Shown here piece after piece: positions 7,995 to 16,658 of a stretch of 64,000 nucleotides of DNA. The position numbers were made by a program, and so were the translations under genes. The first letter of the stretch is position 1; each line of letters opens with the position of its first letter. The notes beneath the pieces were generated by a model. It was not told the DNA's origin. It saw only the letters and a list, made by a program, of their open reading frames with translations, and did not search any database. This stretch comes from CALNYS01 sp942490855 (GTDB lineage: Bacteria > Planctomycetota > Phycisphaerae > Phycisphaerales > UBA1924), in the NCBI GenBank assembly GCA_942490855.1, contig CALNYS010000005.1, positions 558,001 to 622,000 on the forward strand. Direction: 5' to 3'.

Positions 7995-9192
7995 ATGCAG
8001 CTGACCTACTGGCAACCCGCCATCCCCGATGAGTACGTCAAAGCGAGCGCGGAGGATCTCCACGCTCGTATTTCTGCGCGCCGCAAGGAACTGGGCGACC
8101 GCTTGCTCATCCTCGGGCACCACTACCAGACTGACGAGGTCGTCGCGCACGCCGACTTCACCGGCGACTCGCTGAAGCTCTCCCAGCTCGCCGCCGACGC
8201 GGCGCGCGAACGCGGCAGCGAGTACATCGTCTTCTGCGGCGTCCACTTCATGGCCGAGTCCGCTGACCTCCTCGCGCCCGAAGGCACGAAGGTCATGCTG
8301 CCCGACCTGTCGGCCGGTTGCTCGATGGCGGACATGGCCGACTACGAGGACGCCGTGGACGCGTGGGACGCGATGCACGAAGAACTCCGCGCGATGGGCT
8401 CGGACGCGCGCATCGTGCCGGTGACGTACGTGAACTCGACGGCGGCGATCAAGGCGTTCGTCGGCATGAACGGCGGCGCGTGCTGCACCAGCTCCAACGC
8501 CCCGGCGGTGTTTGAGTGGGCGCTCAACGGCGGCGCCGAGCCGGCGAAACCCGGGGAAGAGATCAAGCTGCTCTTCCTCCCCGACCAGCACCTCGGGCGC
8601 AACACCCGCAGCGCTGCACGGCGTGGACACAACCACGCAGGCGCCCCTCTACGACCCCAAACTCGTGCGCCAGGGCAAGCACCTCGGCGGCATGACGCCC
8701 GAGCAGCTGCGCGACGCGAAGGTCATCCTGTGGGCCGGGCACTGCTCGGTGCACAAGCTCTTCCGCCCCGAGCACTGCGACGAGCTGCGGGCGAACGACC
8801 CCGAGCGCACGATCCTGGTGCACCCCGAGTGCTGCAAGGAAGTCGTCGACCGCTCCGACCTCGCGGGCTCGACGGAGTTCATCATCCGCACGATCGAGGA
8901 CGCCGAGCCGGGCTCGAAATGGGCCGTCGGCACGGAGATCCACCTCGTCAACCGCATCGCGCAGGCCGCAGCGGAGCGCGGCGTGGACGTGAAGATCCTC
9001 AGCGACTGCCAGTGCCTCTGCACCACGATGTACCGCATCGACCAGCCGCACCTGTGCTGGGTGCTCGACCACCTCGCGCAGGGCAAGGTCGTGAATCAGG
9101 TGAGCGTGCACGCTGACGCGCGCACCCACGCGCTCACGGCGCTGAACCGGATGCTGGATTTGCCGGCGACGGCTGCTGGGGTGAAGGCTTAA
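7995..9192 (+). CDS. nadA: Quinolinate synthase NadA (frameshifted)
   Basis: NadA is a [4Fe-4S] enzyme that condenses iminoaspartate with dihydroxyacetone phosphate to quinolinate in de novo NAD synthesis. ILGHHYQTDEV near the N-terminus, the CGVHFMAESADLL segment, SAGCSMADM, VTYVNSTAAIKA and FLPDQHLGRNT are in one frame. The rest, including VLWAGHCSVH-like, ILVHPECCKEVV and LSDCQCLCTT, is in another. Cluster-ligand cysteines are all present. The break is at CCC 8605-8607: dropping one C gives GRNTAALHGVDTTTQ. I chose ATG 7995 because GGAG lies 6 nt upstream; ATG 7968 has no ribosome-binding site. It ends convergently with the next gene, the two stops sharing TTAA. Confidence 0.88.
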
Positions 9193-9680
9193 ACCGCCAC
9201 CAAGTTCCGTTCAAGCACGACCGTAACGAGCATCCACAGGATCGTCGGACCGAGCGCTACGTATAGCCGCGCCGTCATGTTCCGGCGCTTCCTCGCGTGC
9301 GCGATCGGGAAGAACGCGATCACCGGCGGAAGGAGAAACAGAGGTCCTTTGTAGAGCGCCAATGGAATGAATAAATCACTCGCGGCCCCATGAGATTGCG
9401 AGAACGTGCGCAGCAGCCAGACGTACCCAGCGATTGATAACGCCGGCGGGACCAAACCGATCGTCGCGAGAAACACGACCGACCACTTCCCGTCCCGCCA
9501 CCACGGTGCCCCCCGCTCGATCTCCGCGTTGCACTCCGGGCAGCGCTCACCCTCGACCTCGTAGCAGTCGTACCAGCATTTGAAGCAGCCGAGCTTGGGG
9601 TGGCCCTTGCGGTAGCGCCGGATCGTGCGCGCGCGGTTGACGGCTTTCTGCTGGCGCCATGCTTTGCGGAACGCGTTCAT
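9189..9680 (-). CDS. Zinc-ribbon membrane protein of unknown function
   Basis: This is a 163-aa protein. A very basic N-terminus (residues 1-28) is followed by a cysteine cluster CFKCWYDC (Cys 32, 35, 39) and CPEC (Cys 47, 50) that looks like a zinc ribbon. Three hydrophobic segments follow, at about 60-85, 100-122 and 135-158, likely membrane helices. I do not recognise the family. Codon use includes more A/T than its neighbours. The start ATG lacks a strong ribosome-binding site. Its 3' end meets nadA; its 5' side faces a 480-nt region of palindromic repeats. Confidence 0.6.
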   Translation of the reverse strand: MNAFRKAWRQQKAVNRARTIRRYRKGHPKLGCFKCWYDCYEVEGERCPECNAEIERGAPWWRDGKWSVVFLATIGLVPPALSIAGYVWLLRTFSQSHGAASDLFIPLALYKGPLFLLPPVIAFFPIAHARKRRNMTARLYVALGPTILWMLVTVVLERNLVAV

Positions 9681-9703
9681 CGCGAGGATTCTAGAGCAAC
9701 TCT

Positions 9704-9834
9704 GTCCCCCTCTCCCCGAGGGAGAGGGCTGGGGAGAGGGAGCGTTGGTCGTGTCGGATTCGATCGTCCGGGCTTCCTGTCTCAACCGTCGAGCCCTCTC
9801 CCCTAGCCCCTCTCCCTCGGGGAGAGGGGGACCG
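9704..9834. repeat. Inverted pair of REP-like units, second copy
   Basis: The unit at 9704-9744 matches the one at 5939 nearly base for base over about 38 nt. Its inverted partner lies at 9791-9832. The spacer of about 46 nt is unrelated to the spacer of the first pair, so only the two ends are conserved. Confidence 0.7.
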
Positions 9835-9877
9835 GATTCGTCTCCGCAGCGCCGCTCGACCGCCTCCCGCTCCCGCT

Positions 9878-10020
9878 CCCCTTGTTTCAAGGGGAGAGGG
9901 TTGGGGTGAGGGGTTGAAGTTCGATTCGCGAGCGCAGCGACCGGTTCCTTTGACATCAGACTGAGGAGATGGGGGAGCCCCTCACCCTGCCCTCTCCCCA
10001 TGGGAATGGGGAGAGGGTGG
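9878..10020. repeat. Inverted pair of a variant REP-like unit
   Basis: A related unit with a short CCCC..GGGG hairpin followed by AGAGGG and GGGTGAGGGG occurs at 9878-9916. It recurs inverted at 9977-10020, where the hairpin loop differs (ATGGGAAT). The spacer is about 60 nt. Confidence 0.6.
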
Positions 10021-10052
10021 GAGTGCGGCGCGCTGTGTGTGTTGGCGCATTG

Positions 10053-10082
10053 AAAAAGCCGAGGGATTGGAATCCCTCGGCT
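10053..10082 (-). terminator. Rho-independent terminator of the helicase gene
   Basis: A perfect 12-bp stem (AGCCGAGGGATT with AATCCCTCGGCT) has a 2-nt loop and a five-T run on the minus strand, about 80 nt after the helicase stop. A REP-like unit lies between gene and terminator. Confidence 0.8.
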
Positions 10083-10119
10083 CTGCGTGTTCAGGTCTGC
10101 TTGTTCAGGAAATCAGGGA

Positions 10120-10154
10120 GCCCTCACCCCGGCCCTCTCCCCGGGGGAGAGGGA
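10120..10154. repeat. Solo REP-like unit, variant type
   Basis: CCCTCACCCCGGCCCTCTCC followed by CCGGGGGAGAGGGAGG is the inverted orientation of the variant unit, without a visible partner. It lies 7 nt past the helicase stop codon, so it is probably transcribed as part of the 3' UTR. Confidence 0.55.
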
Positions 10155-10160
10155 GGCGGA

Positions 10161-12437
10161 TTACTCCTCGACCTTCTTGTCCTTGAGTTCCGCGGCGCGC
10201 ATCTGCTTCATGCCGCGGGTCGTGTTCACCTTGCCGCGCACCATCTTGGGCGGGAGCTTGGTGGGCACGACGCCTCCGGGGAAGCGGGGGTCGTTCTGCG
10301 CGGCGGCCTGCGGGACGTTGGGGCCCGCGAGGCGCGACACCATCTTCTCGGCGCGTTCCTTGGACTGCACCTTCTTCTTGCGCTCGGCGCGGATGTCGGC
10401 CGGCGGCTCGCCCGGGTCGAAATCGTCGTACTCGAGACGGGTGATCTCGACGTTCGTCAGGTGCTCGATCTGCGTGAGCAGGTCGCCCTGGTCGGGGAGG
10501 ACGAAGGTCCACGCGTGCCCGCGTCGCCCGGCGCGGGCCGTGCGACCGATGCGGTGCACGTACACCTCGGGGTCCTCGGGGACGTCGTAGTTGATCACGT
10601 GCGTGATGTCGTCCACGTCGAGCCCGCGGGCCGCGAGGTCGGACGCGACCAGCACCGACAGGTGACCGCCGCGGAGCTTCTCCATCACGGAGTTCCGCTT
10701 GCCCTGGGGCATGTCGCCGTGGATCGCCAGCGCGTCGATCTTCTTGTCGCAGAGGAACTGCGCCACGCGATCGACGGTCGCCTTGGTGCGGCAGAACACG
10801 ACGGTCAGCGCCGGCTCCTCGTGCGTGAGCAGGTGGCGCAGCAGGCGGCGCTTGTACCAGTTCTCGCACGGGACGTACTGCTGATCGACGAGCTGCACCG
10901 TCAGCGCGCCCGACGTAAGCGTGAGGCGCTCTGGGTTGGTCATGAACGAGCGGGACAGCTTCTCGATCTCGTCGGAGATGGTCGCGGAGACGAAGATCGT
11001 CTGGTGGTCCGTCTTGACGTTGCTGAGGATCTTCTTGATGTCGTCGCGGAACCCGATGTCGAGCATCCGGTCCACCTCGTCAAGGATCACCTGCTTGACG
11101 TTGCGGAAGTGGATGTTGTTGTGCTCGTACATGTCCATCAGGCGACCGGGGGTCGCCACGATGATCTCGGGGTTCTGCTCGAGCTTCTTCTTCTGGACCG
11201 GGATCGGCTGCCCGCCGTAGACGGCGCAGGCCTTGATGGGCGTGGCGCGCCCGATCTCCTCGATCTCGCGCGTGATCTGGATCGCCAGCTCGCGGGTCGG
11301 GGCGAGGATGACCGTCTGGAACGCGACGCCGCGCTCGGCGAGGCACAGCGCGGGGATCGAGAACGCGGCGGTCTTGCCGGTGCCCGTCTTCGCCTGACCG
11401 ATGATGTCCCTGCCCGTCAGGGCCACCGGGATGAGCCGGTCCTGGATGTGCGTGGGACGGTTGAACCCGCAGGCGTGGATGCCCTTGAGCACCGAACCGC
11501 GGATCTCCATCTGGTCGTAGGTGTGGTCCGCGAAGACGTCGGGGTCGTACTCGGCGTCGGCGTCGAACACGACGGGCTCGTCGCTCAGGCGCGAGCGGGA
11601 CCGCTCGCTGCGCGACTTGGGCTGCTCGCTCGGTTCACGCTCGGCGCGTTCTGCACGGGGCGCTCGCTCTTCACGAGGCGCGCGTTCTTCGCGGGGAGCG
11701 CGCTCCTCGCCGCCCCCCTCTTCACCGCCGCGACGACCACGCCCGCCGCGCCGGCGGCGGCGCGATCGCTTGGGCTGATCCTCGTCGTCCTCGCCGACCG
11801 GCTCGGGGTGTTCGTCACGCTCGCGGGCGGGACGCTCGTCCGACGCGGCCTCTTCGGGCTCGGCGGATTCGGTCGCCTGTTCGTTCTGCTCGGGGCTGTC
11901 GTTGCGCTTGCGACCACGCCCGCCGCGACGACGCCGGCGGCGCGGCTTGTCCTCGCCGTCGTCGTCAGACGTCGCGCGATCGGAAGACGCGTCGTCGGAG
12001 GGCGCGGCCTTGTACGGGACGGCTTCCGGCGGGGCTTCGTAGGAATCGACCTCGCGGCTCTCGATGGGAGCGTTCTCGGGCGCGTGCGTTTCGCTCTCGG
12101 GCGCGTGGGTGCGCGTCGGGCGTTTGCGCGAGCGCGGCGCGGGCTTGGCTTCGCGTTCCTCGACCGGCTTGGGCGCGCTGGTGGCGGCGGGGTCGATCTC
12201 GGTCTTGGGCATCACCTTCGGCTTGCGACGGGAGCGACGCTCGCGCTTCGGGGCGCTCTCGCTCGACGCGTCGGGGGCGGGCTCGGCCTTGGGCTTGCTG
12301 GCGCGGGGCTTCTTGGCGGGCGCCGCCTCGGGGGCGGGCGCCGCGGCCTGGACCGCGCTGCGGTCGCTGCGCGTGCGCTTCTTGGGTTTGATCATCCCGT
12401 GCTCGGACGGGCCGGTCGGATTCTGGGGCATAGGCAC
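10161..12437 (-). CDS. DEAD-box RNA helicase with long disordered N-terminus
   Basis: This is a 758-aa RhlE/DeaD-like RNA helicase. Residues 1 to about 290 are low-complexity, rich in Arg, Glu, Ala and Pro. They include RGG-type patches (RRRRRGGRGRRGG) and tandem REERAP units, and probably bind RNA or drive condensation. The core has a Q-motif region (PTHIQDRLIPV), Walker A AKTGTGKT (about 347-354), PTRELAIQI, box II as DEVD rather than DEAD (about 451-454), SAT, and HRIGRTARAGR. The tail is short and basic. Such enzymes act in ribosome assembly, RNA decay or cold adaptation. The listed start is a GTG two codons before an ATG at 12431; neither has a strong ribosome-binding site. Confidence 0.93.
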   Translation of the reverse strand: MPMPQNPTGPSEHGMIKPKKRTRSDRSAVQAAAPAPEAAPAKKPRASKPKAEPAPDASSESAPKRERRSRRKPKVMPKTEIDPAATSAPKPVEEREAKPAPRSRKRPTRTHAPESETHAPENAPIESREVDSYEAPPEAVPYKAAPSDDASSDRATSDDDGEDKPRRRRRRGGRGRKRNDSPEQNEQATESAEPEEAASDERPARERDEHPEPVGEDDEDQPKRSRRRRRGGRGRRGGEEGGGEERAPREERAPREERAPRAERAEREPSEQPKSRSERSRSRLSDEPVVFDADAEYDPDVFADHTYDQMEIRGSVLKGIHACGFNRPTHIQDRLIPVALTGRDIIGQAKTGTGKTAAFSIPALCLAERGVAFQTVILAPTRELAIQITREIEEIGRATPIKACAVYGGQPIPVQKKKLEQNPEIIVATPGRLMDMYEHNNIHFRNVKQVILDEVDRMLDIGFRDDIKKILSNVKTDHQTIFVSATISDEIEKLSRSFMTNPERLTLTSGALTVQLVDQQYVPCENWYKRRLLRHLLTHEEPALTVVFCRTKATVDRVAQFLCDKKIDALAIHGDMPQGKRNSVMEKLRGGHLSVLVASDLAARGLDVDDITHVINYDVPEDPEVYVHRIGRTARAGRRGHAWTFVLPDQGDLLTQIEHLTNVEITRLEYDDFDPGEPPADIRAERKKKVQSKERAEKMVSRLAGPNVPQAAAQNDPRFPGGVVPTKLPPKMVRGKVNTTRGMKQMRAAELKDKKVEE

Positions 12438-12690
12438 TGAAGCGGCTGGGCCTCGAAAGCGCTCCCTCGCGGATGACTCGCTCAGACCGTCAGGACAAAC
12501 GCCCGGCGGGCTGAGCCAACCATCAGCTCGGCAGCGCCCCCGCGGGGGCCGACTGTCTCCAAAGGTGTTGGCGCCCCGAATAGCCGCGGCGCAGACGCTC
12601 GCCGGACGTCCCGGCTCGCGTCATCATCTTAGCGCGTCCCGTCTTCCGATACAACATGGCGGGGCAGACCCCCCTCAGGAGGCGCAAAGT

Positions 12691-13932
12691 TTGCTTCATA
12701 CCAGCCACATCAACGTCGATCTCAGCGCCGTCGAGGAAAACGTCCGCGTCCTGCGCGAGGCCCTCTCCCGACCCGACGGGGAAGACGCCCGCCTCTGCGC
12801 GGTCATCAAGGCCGACGCCTACGGGCTCGGCAGCGTCCGCATCGCCCACCGCCTCGAGAAGAAGGTGGACATGTTCGCCGTCTACACCCTCACCGAGGCC
12901 ATCGAGCTGCTCACCGCCTCGGTGCGCACGCCCATCCTCGTGATGAGCCCGGTGTACTCCATCGCCGACTCCGACACGCTCTACCGGGCCGTCTCCCACG
13001 GGCGCCTGCACTTCTCGGTCCACGCGCTCGAGCAGGCCCACGCGCTCGCCAAGCAGGCCGACCGCTTCGGCGTGGAGATCCCCGTCCACCTCGACGTCAA
13101 CACCGGGATCAACCGCGGCGCGGCCGCCCCGCCCGAGGCCGCGGAGATCCTCGAGTTCACCCGCGGGCACCGGCGCCTGATCGTCGCGGGGGTCTCGTCG
13201 CACTTCGCCGACGCGAGCCGCGACGACGCGCTGACGCGCAAGCAGTCGGCGCGCTTCCGCGACTGGCTGGGCGAGATGGGCGACCGCGTCCCGCCCAAGG
13301 CGATCCTCCACGAGGCCAACACCTTCGCGCTCTTCCGCTCCTCCACCACCCACCTGCACATGACGCGCATCGGCTACGCGCTCGCCGGGTACGCGTGCGA
13401 GGAGTTCGCCGACCCCGAGAACTTCCAGCACCGCGCGCTCGCCGAGCGCCTTGTCCCCGCGGTCCGCTGGATCAGCACCATCGCGCACACCCAGTGGATC
13501 GACGCGGGCGAACGCGTCGGCTACGGCGGCGACTGGACCGCCCCGCGCCGCACCCGCCTCGCGCTCGTCCCGGTGGGCTACGCCGACGGCTACCCCTTCG
13601 CCCTCTCGGGCAAGGGGCGCGTGCGCGTGCAGACGAGCGAGCACGGGCTCGTCGAAGCGCCCGTCGTCGGGCGCGTGAGCATGGACCAGATCACCGTCGA
13701 CGTCACCGACCTCCCCGCCAGCGCCGCCTGCGTCGGGAGCGAGGTCGAGCTCATCGCCTCGGATCGCGACGCCCCCAACCACCTCCCGGCGCTCGCGAAA
13801 CTCGCGGGGACGATCTCCCACGAGATCCTCTGCGGCCTCGGCAAGCGCGTCCCGCGCCGCTACCTCAGCCAGCGCGAGCCCGCCCGGCCCGTCATCGTCG
13901 CGCGCCCCGGAACGCCCACGGCCCATGCCTGA
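12691..13932 (+). CDS. alr: Alanine racemase, TTG start
   Basis: This PLP enzyme interconverts L- and D-alanine for peptidoglycan. The PLP-lysine motif AVIKADAYGLG is near the N-terminus; the second catalytic residue lies in RVGYGGDW; VGRVSMDQITVDVT is the family signature near the C-terminus. Length (413 aa) is slightly above the usual 360-380 because of loops around the middle of the barrel. No in-frame ATG gives a full-length protein; TTG at 12691 has AGGAGG eight bases upstream and starts right at the first strand (HTSHINVDLSAV). The 3' end overlaps the DASS transporter by 8 nt, so alr, transporter and mutY form one transcription unit. Confidence 0.9.
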   Translation: MLHTSHINVDLSAVEENVRVLREALSRPDGEDARLCAVIKADAYGLGSVRIAHRLEKKVDMFAVYTLTEAIELLTASVRTPILVMSPVYSIADSDTLYRAVSHGRLHFSVHALEQAHALAKQADRFGVEIPVHLDVNTGINRGAAAPPEAAEILEFTRGHRRLIVAGVSSHFADASRDDALTRKQSARFRDWLGEMGDRVPPKAILHEANTFALFRSSTTHLHMTRIGYALAGYACEEFADPENFQHRALAERLVPAVRWISTIAHTQWIDAGERVGYGGDWTAPRRTRLALVPVGYADGYPFALSGKGRVRVQTSEHGLVEAPVVGRVSMDQITVDVTDLPASAACVGSEVELIASDRDAPNHLPALAKLAGTISHEILCGLGKRVPRRYLSQREPARPVIVARPGTPTAHA

Positions 13933-15407
13933 ACGCACCGGGCACGCCGCGACCCGACCCGCCGCGCGCGCCTGGGGCTGGATCGGCCTGCTCGCCGCCC
14001 CCGTCGCGGGGCTGATCGTCTACGCCCTGCTCGACCCCGGCGAGACCCTCAGCGAGCCCGCCCGGCGCGTCGCCGCGATCGCCGTGACCATGACCGTGCT
14101 CTGGCTCAGCGAGGCGCTCCCGCTCGCCGTCACCGCGCTGCTCCCGCTCGCGCTCTTTGAGCCGCTGGGCGTCACGCCCATGCGCGACGCCGCCGCCCCC
14201 TACGCCGACCCGATCATCTTCCTCTTCATGGGCGGGTTCATGATCGCGCTCACCATGGAACGCTGGGGCCTGCACCGGCGCCTCGCGCTCACCCTCCTTC
14301 GCCTCGCCGGGACCCGCCTGAGCGTCATGGTCGGCGCGTTTATGCTCGCGGCCGCCGCGCTGAGCATGTGGGTCTCCAACACCGCGACGGCCGTGATGAT
14401 GCTCCCGCTAGGCCTCTCGGTCATCGCGCTGCTCCCCGACGACTCCCCCGCCGCCGACCGCTTCGCCCCCTGCCTCCTCCTGGCGATCGCCTACGCGTGC
14501 AGCATCGGCGGGCTCGCGACGCTCATCGGGACGCCGCCCAACGTCGTCCTCGCGGGCTTCGTGAGCGACACCTACGGGTTCGAGATCGGCTTCGGGCAGT
14601 GGATGCTCCTCGGGCTCCCGCTCGCCGCCGTCTTCCTCGCCATCGCCTGGCTCCTCCTCACCCGCGTGCTCTTCCCGCTGGGCACGAGCGAACTCCCCGG
14701 CGGGCCCGGGGCCATCCGCGCCCAGCTGCGCACCCTCGGCGGCATCACCCGCGGCGAGACCCTCACGCTCGTCGTCTTCGCGTGCACCGCGCTGCTCTGG
14801 ATGCTGCGCGAACCCCTCGCCGCCGCGATCCCCGCGGCTCGAGGGCCTGAGCGACGCCCAGATCGCCATCGCCGCCGGCGTCCTGCTCTTTGCCATCCCT
14901 GTAAAGCCCCGCGCGGGCGTCTTCCTCCTCGACTGGAAAACCGCCTCGCGCCTCCCGTGGGACGTGCTGCTGCTCTTCGGCGGCGGGCTCAGCCTCGCGG
15001 CGGCCGTGCGCGTGACGGGGCTCGACGCGTGGATCGCCCACAGCGTCAGCGGGCTCGCCGGCGCGCCCGACTGGGTCGTCGCGCTGGGCGTCGCGACGCT
15101 GGTCGTCTTCCTCACCGAGCTCACGAGCAACACCGCGACCGCGACCGTCTTCCTCCCCCTGCTCGCGGGCGCCGCCGAGGGGCTCGGGGTGGACCCGCTG
15201 GTGCTGCTGGTCCCGGCGGCCGTCGCGTCCAGCTGCGCGTTCATGCTGCCCGTTGCCACGCCCCCCAACGCGATCGTCTTCGGCTCGGGGCGCCTCAGGG
15301 TCGGTCAGATGGCCCGCGCGGGCATCGCGCTGAACCTCGTGTCGATCGTCCTCGCCACGATCGCCGGCGCGTGGCTCGCGCCGCTCATCTTGGGACGCCT
15401 CGGGTGA
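13925..15407 (+). CDS. DASS/ArsB-type sodium-coupled anion transporter (frameshifted)
   Basis: This is a multi-pass carrier of the divalent anion:Na+ symporter superfamily (SLC13 type: di- and tricarboxylates, sulfate or phosphate). The two inverted halves each show the diagnostic SNTAT motif: WVSNTATAVMMLPL in the first and LTSNTATATVFLPL in the second. LIGTPPNVVLAGF and MLPVATPPNAIVFGSG follow in the respective halves. The first half is in one frame and the second in another. The break is at CCCC 14830-14833, and dropping one C joins AAIPRLEGLSDAQIAIAAG. Repaired length is 493 aa, normal for the family. Read literally, the first half instead runs on in frame into MutY, an artefact. The stop overlaps the mutY GTG. 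Confidence 0.83.
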
Positions 15408-16453
15408 GCGCCGATCGCGCCGTCGCCCGCGCCGTCGAGGAGTGGTTCGCGACCAGCGCGCGCCCCCTCCCGTGGCGCACCGACCCGCGCGACCCGTGGC
15501 GCTCGTTCGTCTCCGAGGCGATGCTCCAGCAGACGCAGGTCGCCCGCGTGCTCGAGAAGTTCGAGCCCTTCCTACAGCAGTTTCCCACCCCCGCGGCGCT
15601 CGCCGACGCCGACGAGGACAGCGTGCTCGCCGCGTGGCAGGGGCTGGGGTACTACCGGCGCGCCCGCAATCTCCAGAGCGCGGCCCGGGCGATCGTCAAT
15701 GACCACGCCGGGCGCGTCCCAGAGGACCCCGCCGCGCTGCGCGCGCTCGCGGGCGTCGGGCGCTACACCGCCGGCGCGATCGCCAGCATCGTATTCGGGC
15801 AGCCCGAGCCCATCGTTGACGGCAACGTCGTGCGGGTGCTGGTCCGGCTCGGCGGCAAAGAGATGCGGGCCGGCGACCGCGCGACCGAGGCGTGGGCGTG
15901 GGAGCGGGCCGCGGAACTCGCGGAAGCCTGCGACGACCCGGCCCTCCTCAACGAGGGGCTGATGGAGCTGGGCGCCACGGTCTGCACGCCGCGCGCGCCC
16001 CGCTGCGGCGACTGCCCGGTGCGCGGGGCCTGCTCGGCCGCGGCCGGCGGCGACCCGGAGGCCTACCCCCTGCCCAAGACCCCGGCGAAGAAATCCGACG
16101 TCCACCACGCGGTGGTCGTGGTCCGCGACGCGGCCGGCCGCGTGCTGCTGGAAAAACGCCCCGAGAAGGGGCTGTGGGCGGGGATGTGGCAGCCCGTGGG
16201 GGTCGAGAGCCCCGTCTCGGCGCCCGGGGCGGGGGATCTGGCCCGGGAGCTTGGGGCCGAGGGGGCCGAGCGCATGGCGGGGCTGGTCCACGAGACGAGC
16301 CACCGGACGGTGCGTCTGAGCGTGTGGTGGGCGACGACGGCCGAGGCGCCCGGGGGCGGCCGCTGGGTGCGCCCGGCGGATCTGGCGGGGTACGCCCTGC
16401 CGAACCCGCACCGGCGCGCGCTGCGGGCGGCGCTGGGGCTGGGCCCGGGGTAG
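15404..16453 (+). CDS. mutY: A/G-specific adenine glycosylase
   Basis: This enzyme removes adenine mispaired with 8-oxoguanine (GO repair). The 349-aa protein has the HhH-GPD fold with SEAMLQQTQ (catalytic Glu), the helix-hairpin-helix LAGVGRYTAGAI, and the catalytic Asp in PIVDGNVVRV (about 139). The [4Fe-4S] loop is Cys 194, 201, 204, 210 in the C-x6-C-x2-C-x5-C pattern. A NUDIX-like C-terminal domain (from about 228, VVVVRDAAGRVLLEKRPEKG) senses 8-oxoG. The GTG start overlaps the transporter stop by 4 nt (GTGA), so translation is probably coupled. Confidence 0.95.
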   Translation: MSADRAVARAVEEWFATSARPLPWRTDPRDPWRSFVSEAMLQQTQVARVLEKFEPFLQQFPTPAALADADEDSVLAAWQGLGYYRRARNLQSAARAIVNDHAGRVPEDPAALRALAGVGRYTAGAIASIVFGQPEPIVDGNVVRVLVRLGGKEMRAGDRATEAWAWERAAELAEACDDPALLNEGLMELGATVCTPRAPRCGDCPVRGACSAAAGGDPEAYPLPKTPAKKSDVHHAVVVVRDAAGRVLLEKRPEKGLWAGMWQPVGVESPVSAPGAGDLARELGAEGAERMAGLVHETSHRTVRLSVWWATTAEAPGGGRWVRPADLAGYALPNPHRRALRAALGLGPG

Positions 16454-16470
16454 AGCGGTTCTCACGTTTT

Positions 16471-16501
16471 TTGTCGCATGATCGACGGCTTGCGTTACAC
16501 T
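16471..16501 (+). promoter_or_regulatory. Candidate promoter of rpsA
   Basis: TTGTCG and TACACT are separated by 19 nt, a long but tolerable spacer, about 155 nt before the rpsA start. The resulting leader is G+C-rich and could fold, as is common where S1 regulates its own mRNA. Pattern match only. Confidence 0.3.
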
Positions 16502-16658
16502 GTTCGGCCTTCTCGTGCGCGGTGGTCGCGTGCGGGAAGGCGACACCAAGCCGCCCCGCAGGGGCCCGGCGTTCCCGGCCGGCTCGCGCCACGCGCGACA
16601 GGGACACTCGGACGCACCGGCGCGCGACGCCGCGTCCGAGGGAAGGATTCACCGCAAC

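Larger units (their letters stand above)
9681..10160. other. Gene-free repeat-rich spacer
   Basis: This 480-nt stretch holds no credible gene. It contains five palindromic REP-like units of two related types (listed separately) and the terminator of the helicase gene. The density suggests a hotspot for these elements. Confidence 0.75.

Noticed and set aside
8605..8607. Programmed frameshifting in nadA
   Set aside because: No slippery heptamer or downstream structure stands out, and five other genes show the same single-base excess, so an assembly error is simpler.
13925..16453. Apparent 842-aa transporter-MutY fusion
   Set aside because: The frame joins the transporter N-terminus to MutY through about 180 Arg/Pro-rich nonsense residues. 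The true transporter C-terminus is in another frame, and MutY has its own GTG start.
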